From Homarus americanus (Eukaryota > Arthropoda > Malacostraca > Decapoda > Nephropidae), in contig NW_024727827.1 of the NCBI RefSeq assembly GCF_018991925.1, positions 130,001-194,000 on the forward strand: DNA of 64,000 nucleotides, in the 5' to 3' direction. Position 1 is the stretch's first letter. The number at the start of each line of letters is the position of its first letter. A model generated the notes under the pieces. It saw only the letters and a program-made list of their open reading frames with translations, was not told the DNA's origin and made no database searches. Both the position numbers and the translations under genes were made by a program. Shown here in pieces: positions 13,816 through 29,819 of this stretch.

Positions 13816-14037
13816 ACTTTTAGGGTCGTTAACTTCTTCAGTCTTACAAACGACGCGCCAACTACCATGTAACTGTTACTTCAGGTATGGTTAGGTTAGG
13901 TTAGTTTTATTTTGGTTAAGTTAGGTCAGGTTAGTGTTAGGTTAGGTAGATAGGTAGGTTAGGTTAGTCTAAGTTAAGTTAGGTTAGTTTAGATATCTAA
14001 AATTTTGCCAATGTTACTTCACACACACAAACAGTCT

Positions 14038-14062
14038 AACACACATACACACACACACACAT

Positions 14063-14101
<39 letters not shown>

Positions 14102-14620
14102 ATCCGAAAATAAATCAACTAAAAATAACATTATTATTTACCAACTTATGAGACAGACAGACAGATAGACAGGCAGGCATTAAGACAAACTGACAGGCAT
14201 ACATTAAGACAAACTGACAGGCAGGCATAAAGACAAACTGACAGGCAGGCATAAAGACAAACTGACAGGCAAGCATTAAGATAATACAGACAGACAGGCA
14301 TTAAGACAGACAGACAGGCAGGCATTAAAACAAACAGATAGACAGGCATTAAGACAGACAGACAGGCAGGCATTAAGACATAGACAGACAGGCAGGTATA
14401 AAGACAGACAGACAGACAGGCATTAAGACAGACAGACAGACAGGCATACATTAAGACAGACAGGCAGGCAGGCATTAAGACATACAGACAGGCAAGCATT
14501 AAGACAAACTGACAGGCAGGCATACATTAAGACAGACAGACAGGCATTAAGACATACAGACAGTGACCAGACAGACAGACAGTGACCAGACAGACAGACA
14601 GTGACCAGACAGACAGGTTC
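14038..14620. repeat. (CA)n tract and 20-bp GACAGACAGGCATTAA minisatellite
   Basis: (CA)n at about 14038-14100, then from 14146 to 14620 many copies of AGACAGACAGACAGGCATTA with deletions and substitutions. The long minus-strand open frame here is a repeat artefact. Confidence 0.9.
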
Positions 14621-17600
14621 ACCTTGAGTCTGTCCCTGGCCTAGTCTCTCTCTCTCAGTTCCTGTATTACCTCCCTATTAACATATACTTTACGTGATAG
14701 AGAAGCCATTAACGACTAAATTACCCCCTATGTAATGATGGTGTTAATGACCCAATCAAACAATGACCAAACTACGTATGTTAATTAGTGTTAGTCGAGT
14801 CAGCATCACATATTACCCTGTTATTTATGGCTTCTGTGGTCCTGATGGTTAGTCTACAGGTGCTATATTATACTACTGTAGTTTATAGTGATATATTTAC
14901 CTCCTAATTACCTCTAATGATGGTTTACTGACCTTAAATCACCTAAATTGTGGACATTATTTGATCTCAGGGAGGAAAACACCAAGACGCATTTGATACA
15001 CTGAAGAAAACATTTGATGACGCATTACCATCCTCGCCTCTGATTGGTTAGGGAGTCACCACCCCGGCTTGTCATTGGTTATCACCCTTCTCTGTCAGCC
15101 AATCATATTCTAGGATACAATGGTTATGGGGGTATTTTCTACCAGATGCTGCCAATGGAGGATTACGTGGCTATTTTATTTTTATTATTATTATTTTGAG
15201 AATATTCTAGACTAGCTATATGAATGGAGTTAATTAGAGGGTAATTAATGTTTATATATATATATACATAATTTACCTATACTTTATTATTTTATTCAAT
15301 TATTTTTAAGTGAAAAATTATATATCTAAAAATTTTTGATAATATATTTTTTTTTAGCTATTTATCAGTATTAACACCTGATGATTCCTTATTTAGATGA
15401 TAATTAATAGGAATTATAATATCCATTGGCTATTAATCATCCTTACTCCCATAATTAAGAAAATCAACACAAAAACATTAGTCTATTTTATTTCAATATC
15501 AGTTTATTAACAGTTGAAATATATATCCTAATTATATATCTAATTGACCTGACCTGACCTCATAACCTAACCTAACCATAATGTTGTAGTTAGCTGTTAG
15601 GAGTTACTTAAAAATAGACCTTCACATCACAGTTAATTATAGCTCTTGGTCTGCATTCATTCCCTTTCCTCTAATCGTAAATAATTAACTAATATTCCCT
15701 TCAAATTATCTTAGAATATATTTAAATCCTTCTATATTATTTAAATAAGTGTAAATAAAAATATATATATATAAACTTACAATATATATTTACAGAATTA
15801 CCTATATTGGGATATTTTATTGAATAATTGTATATTCTTAGGATATTTTATTTATTTAATTTCTAAACCTAATTTATATTAAAACAACTTTGCGTTTTTT
15901 TGTGGTTTTATCTTAACTTAACTGATTAAACTAAAGTAAAATAGTTAAAATAATGTAGATATTTTTCCTCTGGAGACGTTAGCTGAATATGTAGATTAAA
16001 AGTAGTTATATTTCTTAGATAATTACGCCTCTATAGTACCTACCGTAATTGATAAAGTATATAAAAAAAGCTAATAACTTTTTCTTTTAGCTTGTAAGTA
16101 ATAAGAAGTGTTCTAGTTATGATAAAGGAGTAATTTAATGAGTTTTATATCGACAGAATGTGAACGCCTAAGTCCATCTGTACTCACGGTTTTAGGTAAG
16201 TACAGCTAAAACTACAGCTAAAAGTACAGCTAAAAGTACGGAAAATATATCAGTGAGATTGTTTTTCATAGTAATAATAATAAACTAGGAATTTGTACGG
16301 TGTTTAACAAAGAGCCAGTAGGCCTACTTGTCAACAGTGTGTAACAGAGAGCCAGTACTTATCAACAGTTTTTAGGTTTAGGTTAGTTTAGGTTAGGTTT
16401 TGGTTAGATTAGGTTTAGGTTTAGGTTTAGGTTAGGACACCACACCTGTACTAAAAATATTGTACAGGTTGTCTGGTGGTGAGGAGGGGAGGGAGGGGGG
16501 GCAGGAGTGAAAGTAGATAGGTTATTCCTGTACGTCTGTATGTCTGAATTGTGTGTGTGTGTGCTGTACGTGTGTATGTATATGTGTGTGTTGTGTGTGT
16601 GAGTAGAGAGGGTATAGGAGAGAAACACTAGGTGAGGAGTGAGGTAGGTAGTGGTAGGGAACTTAGTATGAGCTAGACTGTCTCACTGAGCGGTCACATC
16701 TCTCTCTCTCTCTCTCAAGTCTCTTAATAATATACACGAAAACTACTACTAATTCACTTAAGTATCTACATCATCATAGAGGCTGGTAAAAAAAAGTGAT
16801 ATAACTCGTGTACTTAAGTGGATATGAACAGTACTTGAGTGTGAGTTAAGTGGATTTAGAAATATCTCACTTTAAAGGCTATTGACTGAGACACAAACGA
16901 CCCTGAACTAGTCAATTAAGTGAACAATAAGTGACATACTGTGGTTAAGTGGAGTACCCTACCACTTTATAGCCGTATAAGTAATAATAAGTGGTCCTCT
17001 GATTATGTTTCTTTAAGTAACTCTATATTTGATCTTAGTAACTTCAATTGAATTTAAATGAACTTGGTTATAATTCAATTCTAAGTTAATCAAACACTAG
17101 TGAACTAAAAACACTCATAAAATATTACCAACAACTGGACTAGATTCTCTCTAAGCTTTGAAATATGAGGTAAGTATTAATATATCTGTTTGTAACGTAA
17201 TAAAATAAATTAATAGGCTAATATTTACATAACCTGAAAAAACTATACACACACATACATACACACACACACATACACACACAAACATACATACATAACT
17301 ATTCGTTCATGGTAAATTCTTCAAGATATATAATAATAAATATTTTTAATGATTATAGCCAATTCTAGAAGTGATTACTATTACTAATAATTACTCTAAG
17401 GTGTATTACTGCCGACTGAGTTATTGTCAATCACACGTTAATGTTATTTATGATTGACGTAATTTTTCCAACTTCCTGGATGAGTTATTTATTTATTGTG
17501 ATTTACTTAATATTGGTTACGAGTGTTGTATAATAAATGGTTAAATTAATGAATAAATTAATGGATAAATGTGGATATGGAAATCAAACCTGTATAATCC

Positions 17601-17690
17601 ACCTCATCCACCAACCCTCACCCCGTCACCCACTTCACCTCCCCCCCCCCACCCCGTCATCCATCTCCCCCCCTCACTCACTTTGGGGTA
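14621..17690. other. Long AT-rich intergenic stretch
   Basis: No coding evidence on either strand. Contains (TTAGG)-like tracts at 16370-16435, (GT)n near 16548-16600, (CT)n near 16700, and repeated three-part CTAAAA/ACAGCTAAAAGTA units near 16205-16235. Much of it is AT-rich and unpatterned. Confidence 0.5.
15041..15110. promoter_or_regulatory. CCAAT-box cluster, possible promoter
   Basis: Three CCAAT/ATTGG motifs within 70 bases (GATTGGTTA, CATTGGTTA, AGCCAATCA). Since a 5' non-coding exon of minus-strand OSER1 must lie above 12391, this could be its promoter. That link is inference; no TATA box or transcript evidence is visible. Confidence 0.25.
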
Positions 17691-17694
17691 CACC

Positions 17695-17825
17695 AGTGAA
17701 CCTAACACTAACCTAGCACTAACCTAACACTAACCTAGCACTAACCTAACACTAACCTAACACTAACCTAACACTAACCTAACACTAACCTAATACTAAC
17801 CTAACACTAACCCAATACTAATCAT
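17695..17825. repeat. CCTAACACTAA minisatellite
   Basis: Eleven-base unit CCTAACACTAA, roughly a dozen copies with a few substitutions. It looks like a diverged relative of the telomere-like CCTAA unit. Confidence 0.9.
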
Positions 17826-19140
17826 TTATATACAATAACTAAAACTAATTATTTATATATTAAGAATTATTGATAAAAAACAATAAAAATAAAAATAATT
17901 CTTCAGTAGACCAAACAAACATATGACCATATGTATTTAGGTTAAACGGAAATACTACATTAAACTACTTATATTAAGGTTGGGGCTCCACGTTATAGGT
18001 TTATGTGGGACTTTGACCTGTTTATTCTATTGTAACTATCTGGCCTCATTTTAACATATACCTGAGCCCCCCTCTACCACCACCACTACAATTACATGAC
18101 AAGCAGACATATTTCCTCTCCAGAAACGTCGACTCAGACATAATTAAGCCACAGCAAAAAAAAAGAGTAACAATTCAGGTAATAACATGGGGCTGCAGTC
18201 GGTGTGAGAGGGACTTTTTGTCATTTCTCTACACCATATTTTTCAAAGTTTTAATTTATTAGGAATTAATATCAAACCTAATATAGTTTTTAATAGATTT
18301 ATTTGTTTAGTTTTTAAATATTTGTTGTGGTTGTATTTAGTTCGTGTAAGAAATAAATGTGATATATTTGTAAAAAGGAATAGTATGCCTTAGGGGTCCG
18401 CGGGTCACCTTGCCCAGCTGACAAAAAAAAAATCACGCCATCTGGAGCTCCGTTTACTGATTATGGTTAGGTTAGGTTACCCCTCCCTCCATCTCTTCTA
18501 CTCTAGTAACGTCAAAAACAGGTTGGTTATGTGTTCGTAAAACAATTCATTATTCTTGTGTTTAATTATCAACCTTCATTGCCTGCCCTCATATATGTCT
18601 GTCTGATGGGGTGCTTGGTCTGTGTTCATTGTTTTCAAGCTATTCTATTCATTAAACTCAATAATTTACATATTCTATATCCGTAAGATCAAAATAAATT
18701 ATTATTAATTCTTTCACAAATGAATCAAAATGTTTTTATAGTTACGTGTTTGTGATGCAGTACCATATATAGATTTAGTCATATCAGAAAACTAAGTGTA
18801 TTTCAGTACATATCAAACCTAACCCTATATAATTTATTAGGTATTAATTGAACCTAAACTATAATTCTAACCCATTATTATACTTTATTATAGTTAGCAT
18901 AATTATATACGTATTTCAAACACTAGGCTAATATCATTCGCCACCTATCGTCATTCTTACACTTCACTATAATTAAGGAAATCGATTATACCTTAATGGC
19001 TCTTGTATTAATGTATAGTTAAAGATAATTCCCTTATTACACTCCGGGGAGGAAGATTGGCAAAGAGTTCTATTTTCGTGTGGAGGGCTTGGCTCGTGGA
19101 CGCCCACTAAAGGAACTCGCTCATTGGCTGTACAGAATAT

Positions 19141-19280
19141 GAGGCTGTGATCTGACTTCGCCCATTGGCTACACTAGGTATGACGTAGATGTTGGTGATT
19201 GCCTGAAAGAGAGGTTGTGATCTGACTTCGCCCATTGGCTACACTAGGAATGACGTAGATGTTGGTGATTGGCTGAAAGA
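19141..19280. promoter_or_regulatory. Two 70-bp tandem copies carrying CCAAT and CRE-like motifs
   Basis: 19141-19210 and 19211-19280 are the same 70-bp unit with about three differences. Each carries GCCCATTGGCT (inverted CCAAT) and ATGACGTAGAT (CRE/ATF-like), and the second has an extra GATTGGCT. A further CATTGGCT lies at about 19121. Resembles a duplicated enhancer or promoter module; no gene start was identified beside it. Confidence 0.35.
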
Positions 19281-19345
19281 ACCAAATTATAGGGTGTGTG
19301 GATATGAGGTGTTTTTATGGGAGAGAAATTTTCCCCTTACAGCTA

Positions 19346-19349
<4 letters not shown>

Positions 19350-19382
<33 letters not shown>

Positions 19383-20010
19383 TGAGTGTGTGTGCGTGTG
19401 TGTGAGTGAGTGTGTGTGTGGTGAAATGTCTACAAATTATCACCACCAGGGGGGAAAAAAAGGTGTAACTGCATAAAACTCGTTCCTATTTCATGACGCC
19501 TTTGATGTAATGACAATAAACATATCTATCGTGTTCTTGTTGGTTAGTGTCAGATGACTCATGTTCTACCAGGATATGTCATGCTTAAGCTTAAACCAGA
19601 CATCCTTGGTCAGCTTAGTGAGTCATGCCAGTACCACAGCAAAGCCTCCAGGTATGAGAGAAGAAAGTAGAATTGGTGAAGGCTCTGGGGTACAGGGTGG
19701 CAGGTGGCCCTTACTGTAGCCTGAGGGCCATCCTGGGGCCATGGGGCGGGGAGATAATGGCCAGAGCTAGTCTAGAAGCCGCACGCACACACACACACAC
19801 ACACACACCTGACTGTCTGTTCTCGAAATTACAGATTATGGTTTGGTAGAGTCAGCCGGGTGAGGGTTAGGTTAGGTTAGGTTAGGGGTAGTGGTAGTGT
19901 TGTTAAATGAGTCTTACCCCCACCACCCCCACCACCTCCACCACCCCCACCACCTCCACCACCTCTACCACCCCCACCACCCCCACCACCTCCACCACCA
20001 CCTCACCACC
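19350..20010. repeat. (GT)n, (CA)n and CCACCACCC simple repeats
   Basis: (GT)n with GA interruptions at about 19348-19420, (CA)n at about 19787-19808, (TTAGG)n near 19868-19885, and (CCACCACCC)n at about 19917-20012. Confidence 0.9.
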
Positions 20011-20819
20011 TCACCTCTTGTTACTGATAAATTGAGATCAATTTACCTTGAGTGGCAGTTACCGGTCTTGCGTCACTCACATGGCCGATATTGAGTCACC
20101 CAGTGGCGTAGCTAGAGTGTGTGCCGCCCGGGGCGGCCCTTGAGTTTGCCGCCCCCCCCGCCCATGCCCCCACAAAATATACATCAATTGTTGCTCCACG
20201 AGCAATCCTAATTTCCAACTCCTTCCATTGTGTGAAATTCCGAACGTGAGCTGCACTGAATTCGTGCTCGCATATTCTAGGATTCAGTTTCCACCATATG
20301 TTGAATCCATCCTCAGAATTAAACAGTTTGCAACAAAAGCAGTAAAGAGTTTCCTTGGAAGGGGAGTACACCATCCATGATCTCAACATTCTTTCACCAT
20401 TTGGCAGAGTTTGAAAAAACCATTCGCGTGTTAGTTTTCTAGTTTGTCCTTTGGTTGACACACCTTCACGAATTACTTCACCAAAATCAGAATCTAGATT
20501 TTGAACCACAGACGCACCTTGACGTACCAGAAAGATCCGTGTGTCATTGCTAATCTTGCTTGGCCATAGGCCAACATCTTTTATGTCCACTCTGTCCACA
20601 GCTGGTCCCGGAATATTTTCTTCTTCATGTTCTTCATCACTTGAAGGAGTTGAAGTTGACGAATCGCTTGAAGTTGAACTTGAATCCCTTGAATTTGATA
20701 ATGATTTGGTTTCTATACGACTGATGTATTTTAAGAGTGCCCCTTTATTCTTGTTTAATACTTCCTCTCTTGCCTTTCTCTTTTTTCTGTACACAGCACC
20801 ACTTTCTTTAGCTCGCTTC

Positions 20820-20991
20820 ATCTGGGGACAGAGTGATAGAAGTATAAAACATTAATTTTTCGAGAAATAAATTCACACTGCATGTTTAAAATTAAAAGAT
20901 AAAAAAAATTGAAAAAAATGACGAGAACTTTAGATAGTGATGGTTTTCATCTCTCCAAGTCCTACAAATTATATATATATATAATATATTA

Positions 20992-21062
<71 letters not shown>

Positions 21063-21230
21063 TATTTATTATTAGACACATTGCATAATATAAAAACGCT
21101 ATTCAAAAGTAATATGCATGGGAAAACATTTTTTCTTAAATAGCATGTAATACAATGGAAATGTAAAAAGTAGCAACTTAATCTAAAATTACAGACTCAG
21201 AGTACAGTGAAAATGGATGTCTGACATAAG
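20820..21230. repeat. AT-rich interior of hAT derivative with (TA)n tract
   Basis: (TA)n with interruptions at about 20970-21065. No coding signal. Confidence 0.7.
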
Positions 21231-21530
21231 CCCCCCCGACGAAAGCCACCCAGACAAAAGCCCCCAGACAAAAGCCCCCTACTTTGATCGGGGTGGCTTT
21301 TGTCTGACAACCCTAACCTAACCTAACCCAACCTAACCTAACTTAACCTAACCCTAACCTAACCAATAATTAACCACAGAGAAGAACAGTATATTTTACC
21401 CTCAACTATTTAATTATGTCCGTAACTTTTGAAAGCCCTTACTGTTGTCAGACAAAAGCCACCCCGATCAAAGTAGGGGCTTTTGTCTGGGTGGCTTTTG
21501 TCGGGGGGGCTTTTGTCTGTACCCCAGTGA
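21205..21530. repeat. Palindromic element with ~75-bp arms inside the hAT copy
   Basis: The arm at about 21228-21303 (GACAAAAGCCCCCTACTTTG, GGGTGGCTTTTGTCTG) is nearly the reverse complement of the arm at about 21448-21522, separated by about 145 bases that include a (CCTAA)n run. This looks like a separate foldback MITE inserted in the hAT derivative. Confidence 0.75.
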
Positions 21531-21829
21531 GGATAGTGTCTTAGTATAAAATCGCAATGCTGTGAAACAAAATCTTAATATTTAATCTCAGTACCGCAGC
21601 AAAAGTCACATCAATATTTTTTAACCAATACTTTAATATTTCTTACCTTATAGTATTATGTCTTCCAACGAAGTAAATAACTGGATCGAAAACACAAGAG
21701 AACTTAAAAGTCGTCTAGCCTCCCCTCGCCTTGTCACGATGGAGACTTGTGCAGAACTGAAGTGAATTGCTTGTAACTGGTGGATTGGTCGGCTGTACAT
21801 GAACTGATATGACCCGAGACTGCATGGTT

Positions 21830-22115
21830 TTGCAGCTACTGGAGACGTTAATCCTTCCCTTTGTATCGGCAGCAAGTTAATCCTCGTCGTGTCTGACCTA
21901 ACACCTGACCCACACCACATGAGCTCACTGGCGTACTTGTTTGAAGTTGTTTCCTTAATCCTCAACAGGTTACAGGTTGTGTGTGTGGCGGGGGCATAGC
22001 AAGGGTGTAGCTCATGACGTGGCCGTGATGATGTGGGTCAGGTGTTAGGTCAGACACGACAAGGATTAACTTGCCGCCGATACAAAGGGATGGATTAACG
22101 TCTCCAGTAGCTGCA
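21830..22115. repeat. Second inverted repeat, ~85-bp arms, inside the hAT copy
   Basis: 21832-21925 (TGCAGCTACTGGAGACGTTA and GTGTCTGACCTAACACCTGA) is repeated in inverse orientation at about 22026-22115 (TCAGGTGTTAGGTCAGACAC and TAACGTCTCCAGTAGCTGCA), with about 100 bases between the arms. Confidence 0.8.
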
Positions 22116-22213
22116 GATATGGGTGATGAGCAGACCCAAAAGTGCCGCTCCCCAAAAGTGCCGCCCGGGGCGGACCCCCCCCCCTAGCTACGCTAGTGCG
22201 TCACTCACATGGC

Positions 22214-22765
22214 CGGAGTGTTAGTTACAAGACTAGCGAGGTCATCCTAAAACTATATCTTGCGCTTGTTAGACCTCACTTGGATTACGCAGTTCAGTTC
22301 TGGTCACCGTACTACAGAATGGATATAGAATCCTTGGAAAGAATCCAGAGGAGAATGACAAGACTAATCCCGGACATTAGGAACCTTGAGTACAGAGACA
22401 GGTTAAAGCATCTTAATTTGCACTCCCTCGAGAGACGTAGAGTGAGGGGCGACCTGATAGAGGTGTATAAGTGGAAGTCAGGGCTAAACAAAGGTGACAT
22501 TACAAAGGTAATCAAACTATCCAACCAGGAGCGAACTCGTAACAATGGTTTTAAATTAGACAGATTTAGATTTAGGCGTGAAATAGGTAAACATTGGTTT
22601 GGAAATAGAGTAGTGGACGAGTGGAACAAGTTACCAAACATCATCATTAACTCTAATACGCTGGATAGCTTCAAACACAGGTTGGGTGGATATATGAGCG
22701 ATAGGGGTTGGGTGTAAAGGGGACTGTCCAGTATGACCCGCTGCAGTGTCCTCCATTCTTATGTT
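22214..22765 (+). mobile_element. 5'-truncated CR1-like LINE 3' end
   Basis: An open frame from about 22214 to the TAA at 22717 reads RSVSYKTSEVILKLYLALVR, then HLDYAVQFW, QRRMTRLI, RRRVRGDLIEVYK, NRVVDEWNKLPN and a final SFKHRLGGYM. This is the standard C-terminus of CR1/L2-type reverse transcriptases. The 3' end at about 22752-22770 is a short repeat, TTCTTATG twice, instead of poly(A), which is the CR1 hallmark. The frame is intact for about 165 codons, so the copy is fairly young. Confidence 0.88.
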
Positions 22766-22771
22766 CTTATG

Positions 22772-23028
22772 TCATAGTAGTAGTAGTAGTAGTAGTAGTA
22801 GTAACGTAAACTAAATGATATCAAATTCTCATCTTAATAAAAATAATATTGACCATTACAAAACACATGTTGGCACTGGATGGCACCTTCCCCAACGACC
22901 TAATTGGCACTCATCTTTGGCACCAGACACCTTAACCCCGTCACCACCACTCCTTGACACCCTTCTTGTCACCCCCCTCCCCCCACTACATACCACCCCC
23001 CTTCCCCCTCTTTATTATTATTATTATT

Positions 23029-23064
<36 letters not shown>

Positions 23065-23864
23065 CTCCACAATTGCGTCACAGATATACAGCGATGGCAC
23101 CTACATCCTGATGACGTAAAAACTTTCAATAATCATACTAGAAATAATGCGTTTGGGTGATTTTTTTTTTATTTTGGTCTATCTCAGTTTCACATCAAGG
23201 TTAAATTCTTGAAAGTTTCCTGTAAATTAACTTGAGAGAAGGAGTGAGAGAAAGAGAACTTGCTACCCTCTGCATCTCATTGAGGAGGTGACTGCTGTTT
23301 TTGCATCATTCCGTCCACACTTCGAAGGTCATCAAGTTATTCCCTGCCATTAATGTCTTGAGCGCTTATACTCCTTTTCAAACCTCTCTCGGTAAAGCCT
23401 AGATGTACCCTGACATATCATTAACTATCTGACCTACAATTAACTTTCTAAAGGGCGTTAGTTATAATAGCCAAGCTTCATTGATAACTACTAGCAAGAC
23501 GCGTATAGCCTAGCGTATATTAAGACCTTGGGCTCACTATAACACCGTCATACGTCACAAGGACCCCTCTGTCTCTCCCTCCCTCCCTCCCTCTCTCGCT
23601 TGCCAAGACCACATAGCTGTATACCCGACCTTTACACCTGAGCCCCAGAAAATCATTAAACAAAACCAAATTAATACTAAATAAATGTAACAGATATCCG
23701 AATTCTATATATTTTCGGATACAAATCATTAAATATATGTTATAAAGTGTTTGTCCGTTCAACTCTAATGTATAGTCAGAAATATTAATTAAAAGTTAGT
23801 TTTTACCTGAGTATTTGAATCTTTATAAAGTAGGAGTTAGTTATTATTATTATTATCATTACAG
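22772..23864. other. Spacer before TDH, no exon identified
   Basis: (TAG)n at 22776-22803, a tract of CACC-rich sequence, (CA)n at about 23032-23062 and a CCCT run at 23570-23595. The missing first TDH exon (start codon and mitochondrial targeting sequence) should lie here or further upstream, but I could not place it. Confidence 0.5.
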
Positions 23865-28552
<4,688 letters not shown>

Positions 28553-28647
28553 CCGCTAACGAGGAGGATATAGTAGTTTTCTAGTTAAGGTTAATTGATA
28601 TTTTTTAGGAATTGTAGAGTTCTATTGTGAAATATAATCAGTACGGT

Positions 28648-28775
28648 AAAAAACCTCTATATAGCGGAATTTATCTTATTATAATCCTTTATATGGAGGT
28701 TTTATATCTAACGGACCGACCCTCGATATAATGGACTTTCATCTCTATATAGTTCGCTAAATAGAGGATTTACTT
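28648..28775. repeat. Pogo-like MITE fragment in TDH 3' flank
   Basis: ACCTCTATATAGCGGAATT, then TTATATCTAACGGACC and CGATATAATGGACTTTCAT, ending TTCGCTAAATAGAGGATTTAC. Inverted termini; same family as 6983-8140. Confidence 0.7.
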
Positions 28776-28805
28776 CAATAAATATATATTTTTAGTGGTG
28801 TAGGT

Positions 28806-29355
28806 AGAGTGTAGGTGTAGTGTGTACGTCTTGAGATGTGTGTACGTCTTGAGATGTGTGTACGTCTTAAGATGTGTGTACGTCTTAAGATGTGTGTACG
28901 TCTAAGATGTGTGTACATCTTGAGATGTGTGTACGTCTTAAGATGTGTGTACGTCTTGAGATGTGTGTACATCTTGAGATGTGTGTACGTCTTGAGATGT
29001 GTGTACGTCTTAAGATGTGTGTACGTCTTGAGATGTGTGTACGTCTTAAGATGTGTGTACGTCTTAAGATGTGTACGTCTTGAGATGTGTGTACGTCTTG
29101 AGATGTGTGCGTCTTGTGTGTACGTCTGAAGATATGTGTACGTCTTGATGTGTGTGTACGTCTTAAGATATGTGTGTACGTCTTGAGATGTGTGTACGTC
29201 TTGAGATGTGTGTACGTCTTAAGATGTGTGTACGTCTTAAGATGTGTGTACGTCTAAGATGTGTGTACATCTTGAGATGTGTGTACGTCTTAAGATGTGT
29301 GTACGTCTTGAGATGTGTGTACATCTTGAGATGTGTGTACGTCTTGAGATGTGTA
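28806..29355. repeat. 18-bp minisatellite with higher-order duplication
   Basis: Unit GATGTGTGTACGTCTTGA with TTAA/TTGA and CAT/CGT variants, about 28 copies. The order of variants in 28836-28990 recurs at about 29188-29345, so a block of about 350 bp was duplicated as a whole. Confidence 0.93.
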
Positions 29356-29601
29356 TTAAAAACAACAAGATGGATGACAGTCTTAAGGTCCCACAGTAGC
29401 ATCTTTACGCCTGTTAGAATAATAATCTGTCAACTGATAATAAAACTCTAATATTTAACCTGTGTTTTCGTCTCCTATTAATTCCTATTTAATTACCATA
29501 TAAAAACCATAATACACGATCATTTAACACTATTTACGGCATCACAATTATCGTAAATTATTAGTATTTTGTTCAATAATTAATAATATGACGAAAATGT
29601 G

Positions 29602-29697
29602 TGACGTCAGATGAATAAGTGACGTCAGATGAATAAGTGACGTCAGAAGAATAAGTGACGTCAAGAATAAGTGACGTCAGAGGACCAAGTGACGTCA
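29602..29697. promoter_or_regulatory. Six perfect CRE palindromes (TGACGTCA) in tandem
   Basis: TGACGTCA occurs exactly at 29602, 29620, 29638, 29656, 29672 and 29690, so steps are 18, 18, 18, 16 and 18 bases. Spacers read GATGAATAAG, GATGAATAAG, GAAGAATAAG, AGAATAAG and GAGGACCAAG, so this is a repeat whose spacers have drifted while every CRE core is intact. CREs are sites for CREB/ATF bZIP dimers. The array lies about 0.9 kb upstream of the PITRM1 start and 1.05 kb past the TDH stop. A GGGGA-rich purine tract follows at 29698-29800. Function is inference. Confidence 0.6.
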
Positions 29698-29819
29698 GAG
29701 GGAAGGAGAGGGAGTGGTGTTATCTGGTGAGGGGGAGAGGGAAGGGGTGGGGAAAGGAGAGGAAGGGGGGAGAGGGAAGGGGTGGGGAAAGGAAGGGGAG
29801 AAAGTGTCCAAAATAGTTT

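Larger units (their letters stand above)
20101..22198 (-). mobile_element. hAT-family transposon deletion derivative (ZMYM/TTF-type)
   Basis: Ends are inverted: CAGTGGCGTAGCTAG on the left, and on the right CACTAGCGTAGCTAG read on the minus strand. GCCGCCCGGGGCGG lies just inside both ends. The minus strand at 20096-20821 encodes an N-terminal transposase part: basic MKRAKESGAVYRKKRKARE, Ser/Glu-rich spacer, then a TTF-like zinc finger region (REWFFQT, YCFCCKLF, GFNIWW, HEFSAAHVRN) as in hAT/ZMYM-type proteins. The frame runs into the GC-rich terminal region, and the catalytic and dimerisation parts are missing, so this copy is non-autonomous. No clean 8-bp target duplication is visible, but a 17-bp direct repeat CGTCACTCACATGGCCG occurs at 20070 and 22199. 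Confidence 0.75.

Noticed and set aside
14146..14523. 125-aa minus-strand frame (LSVCLYACLSVCL)
   Set aside because: Translation of the GACAGACAGGCATTAA repeat.
28806..29355. CRISPR-like regularly spaced repeat
   Set aside because: No unique spacers between units, a eukaryotic context and no cas genes; it is a plain tandem array.
28775..29451. MCVRLE-type repeat frames on both strands
   Set aside because: Translation of an 18-bp minisatellite, open on both strands because the unit length is divisible by three.
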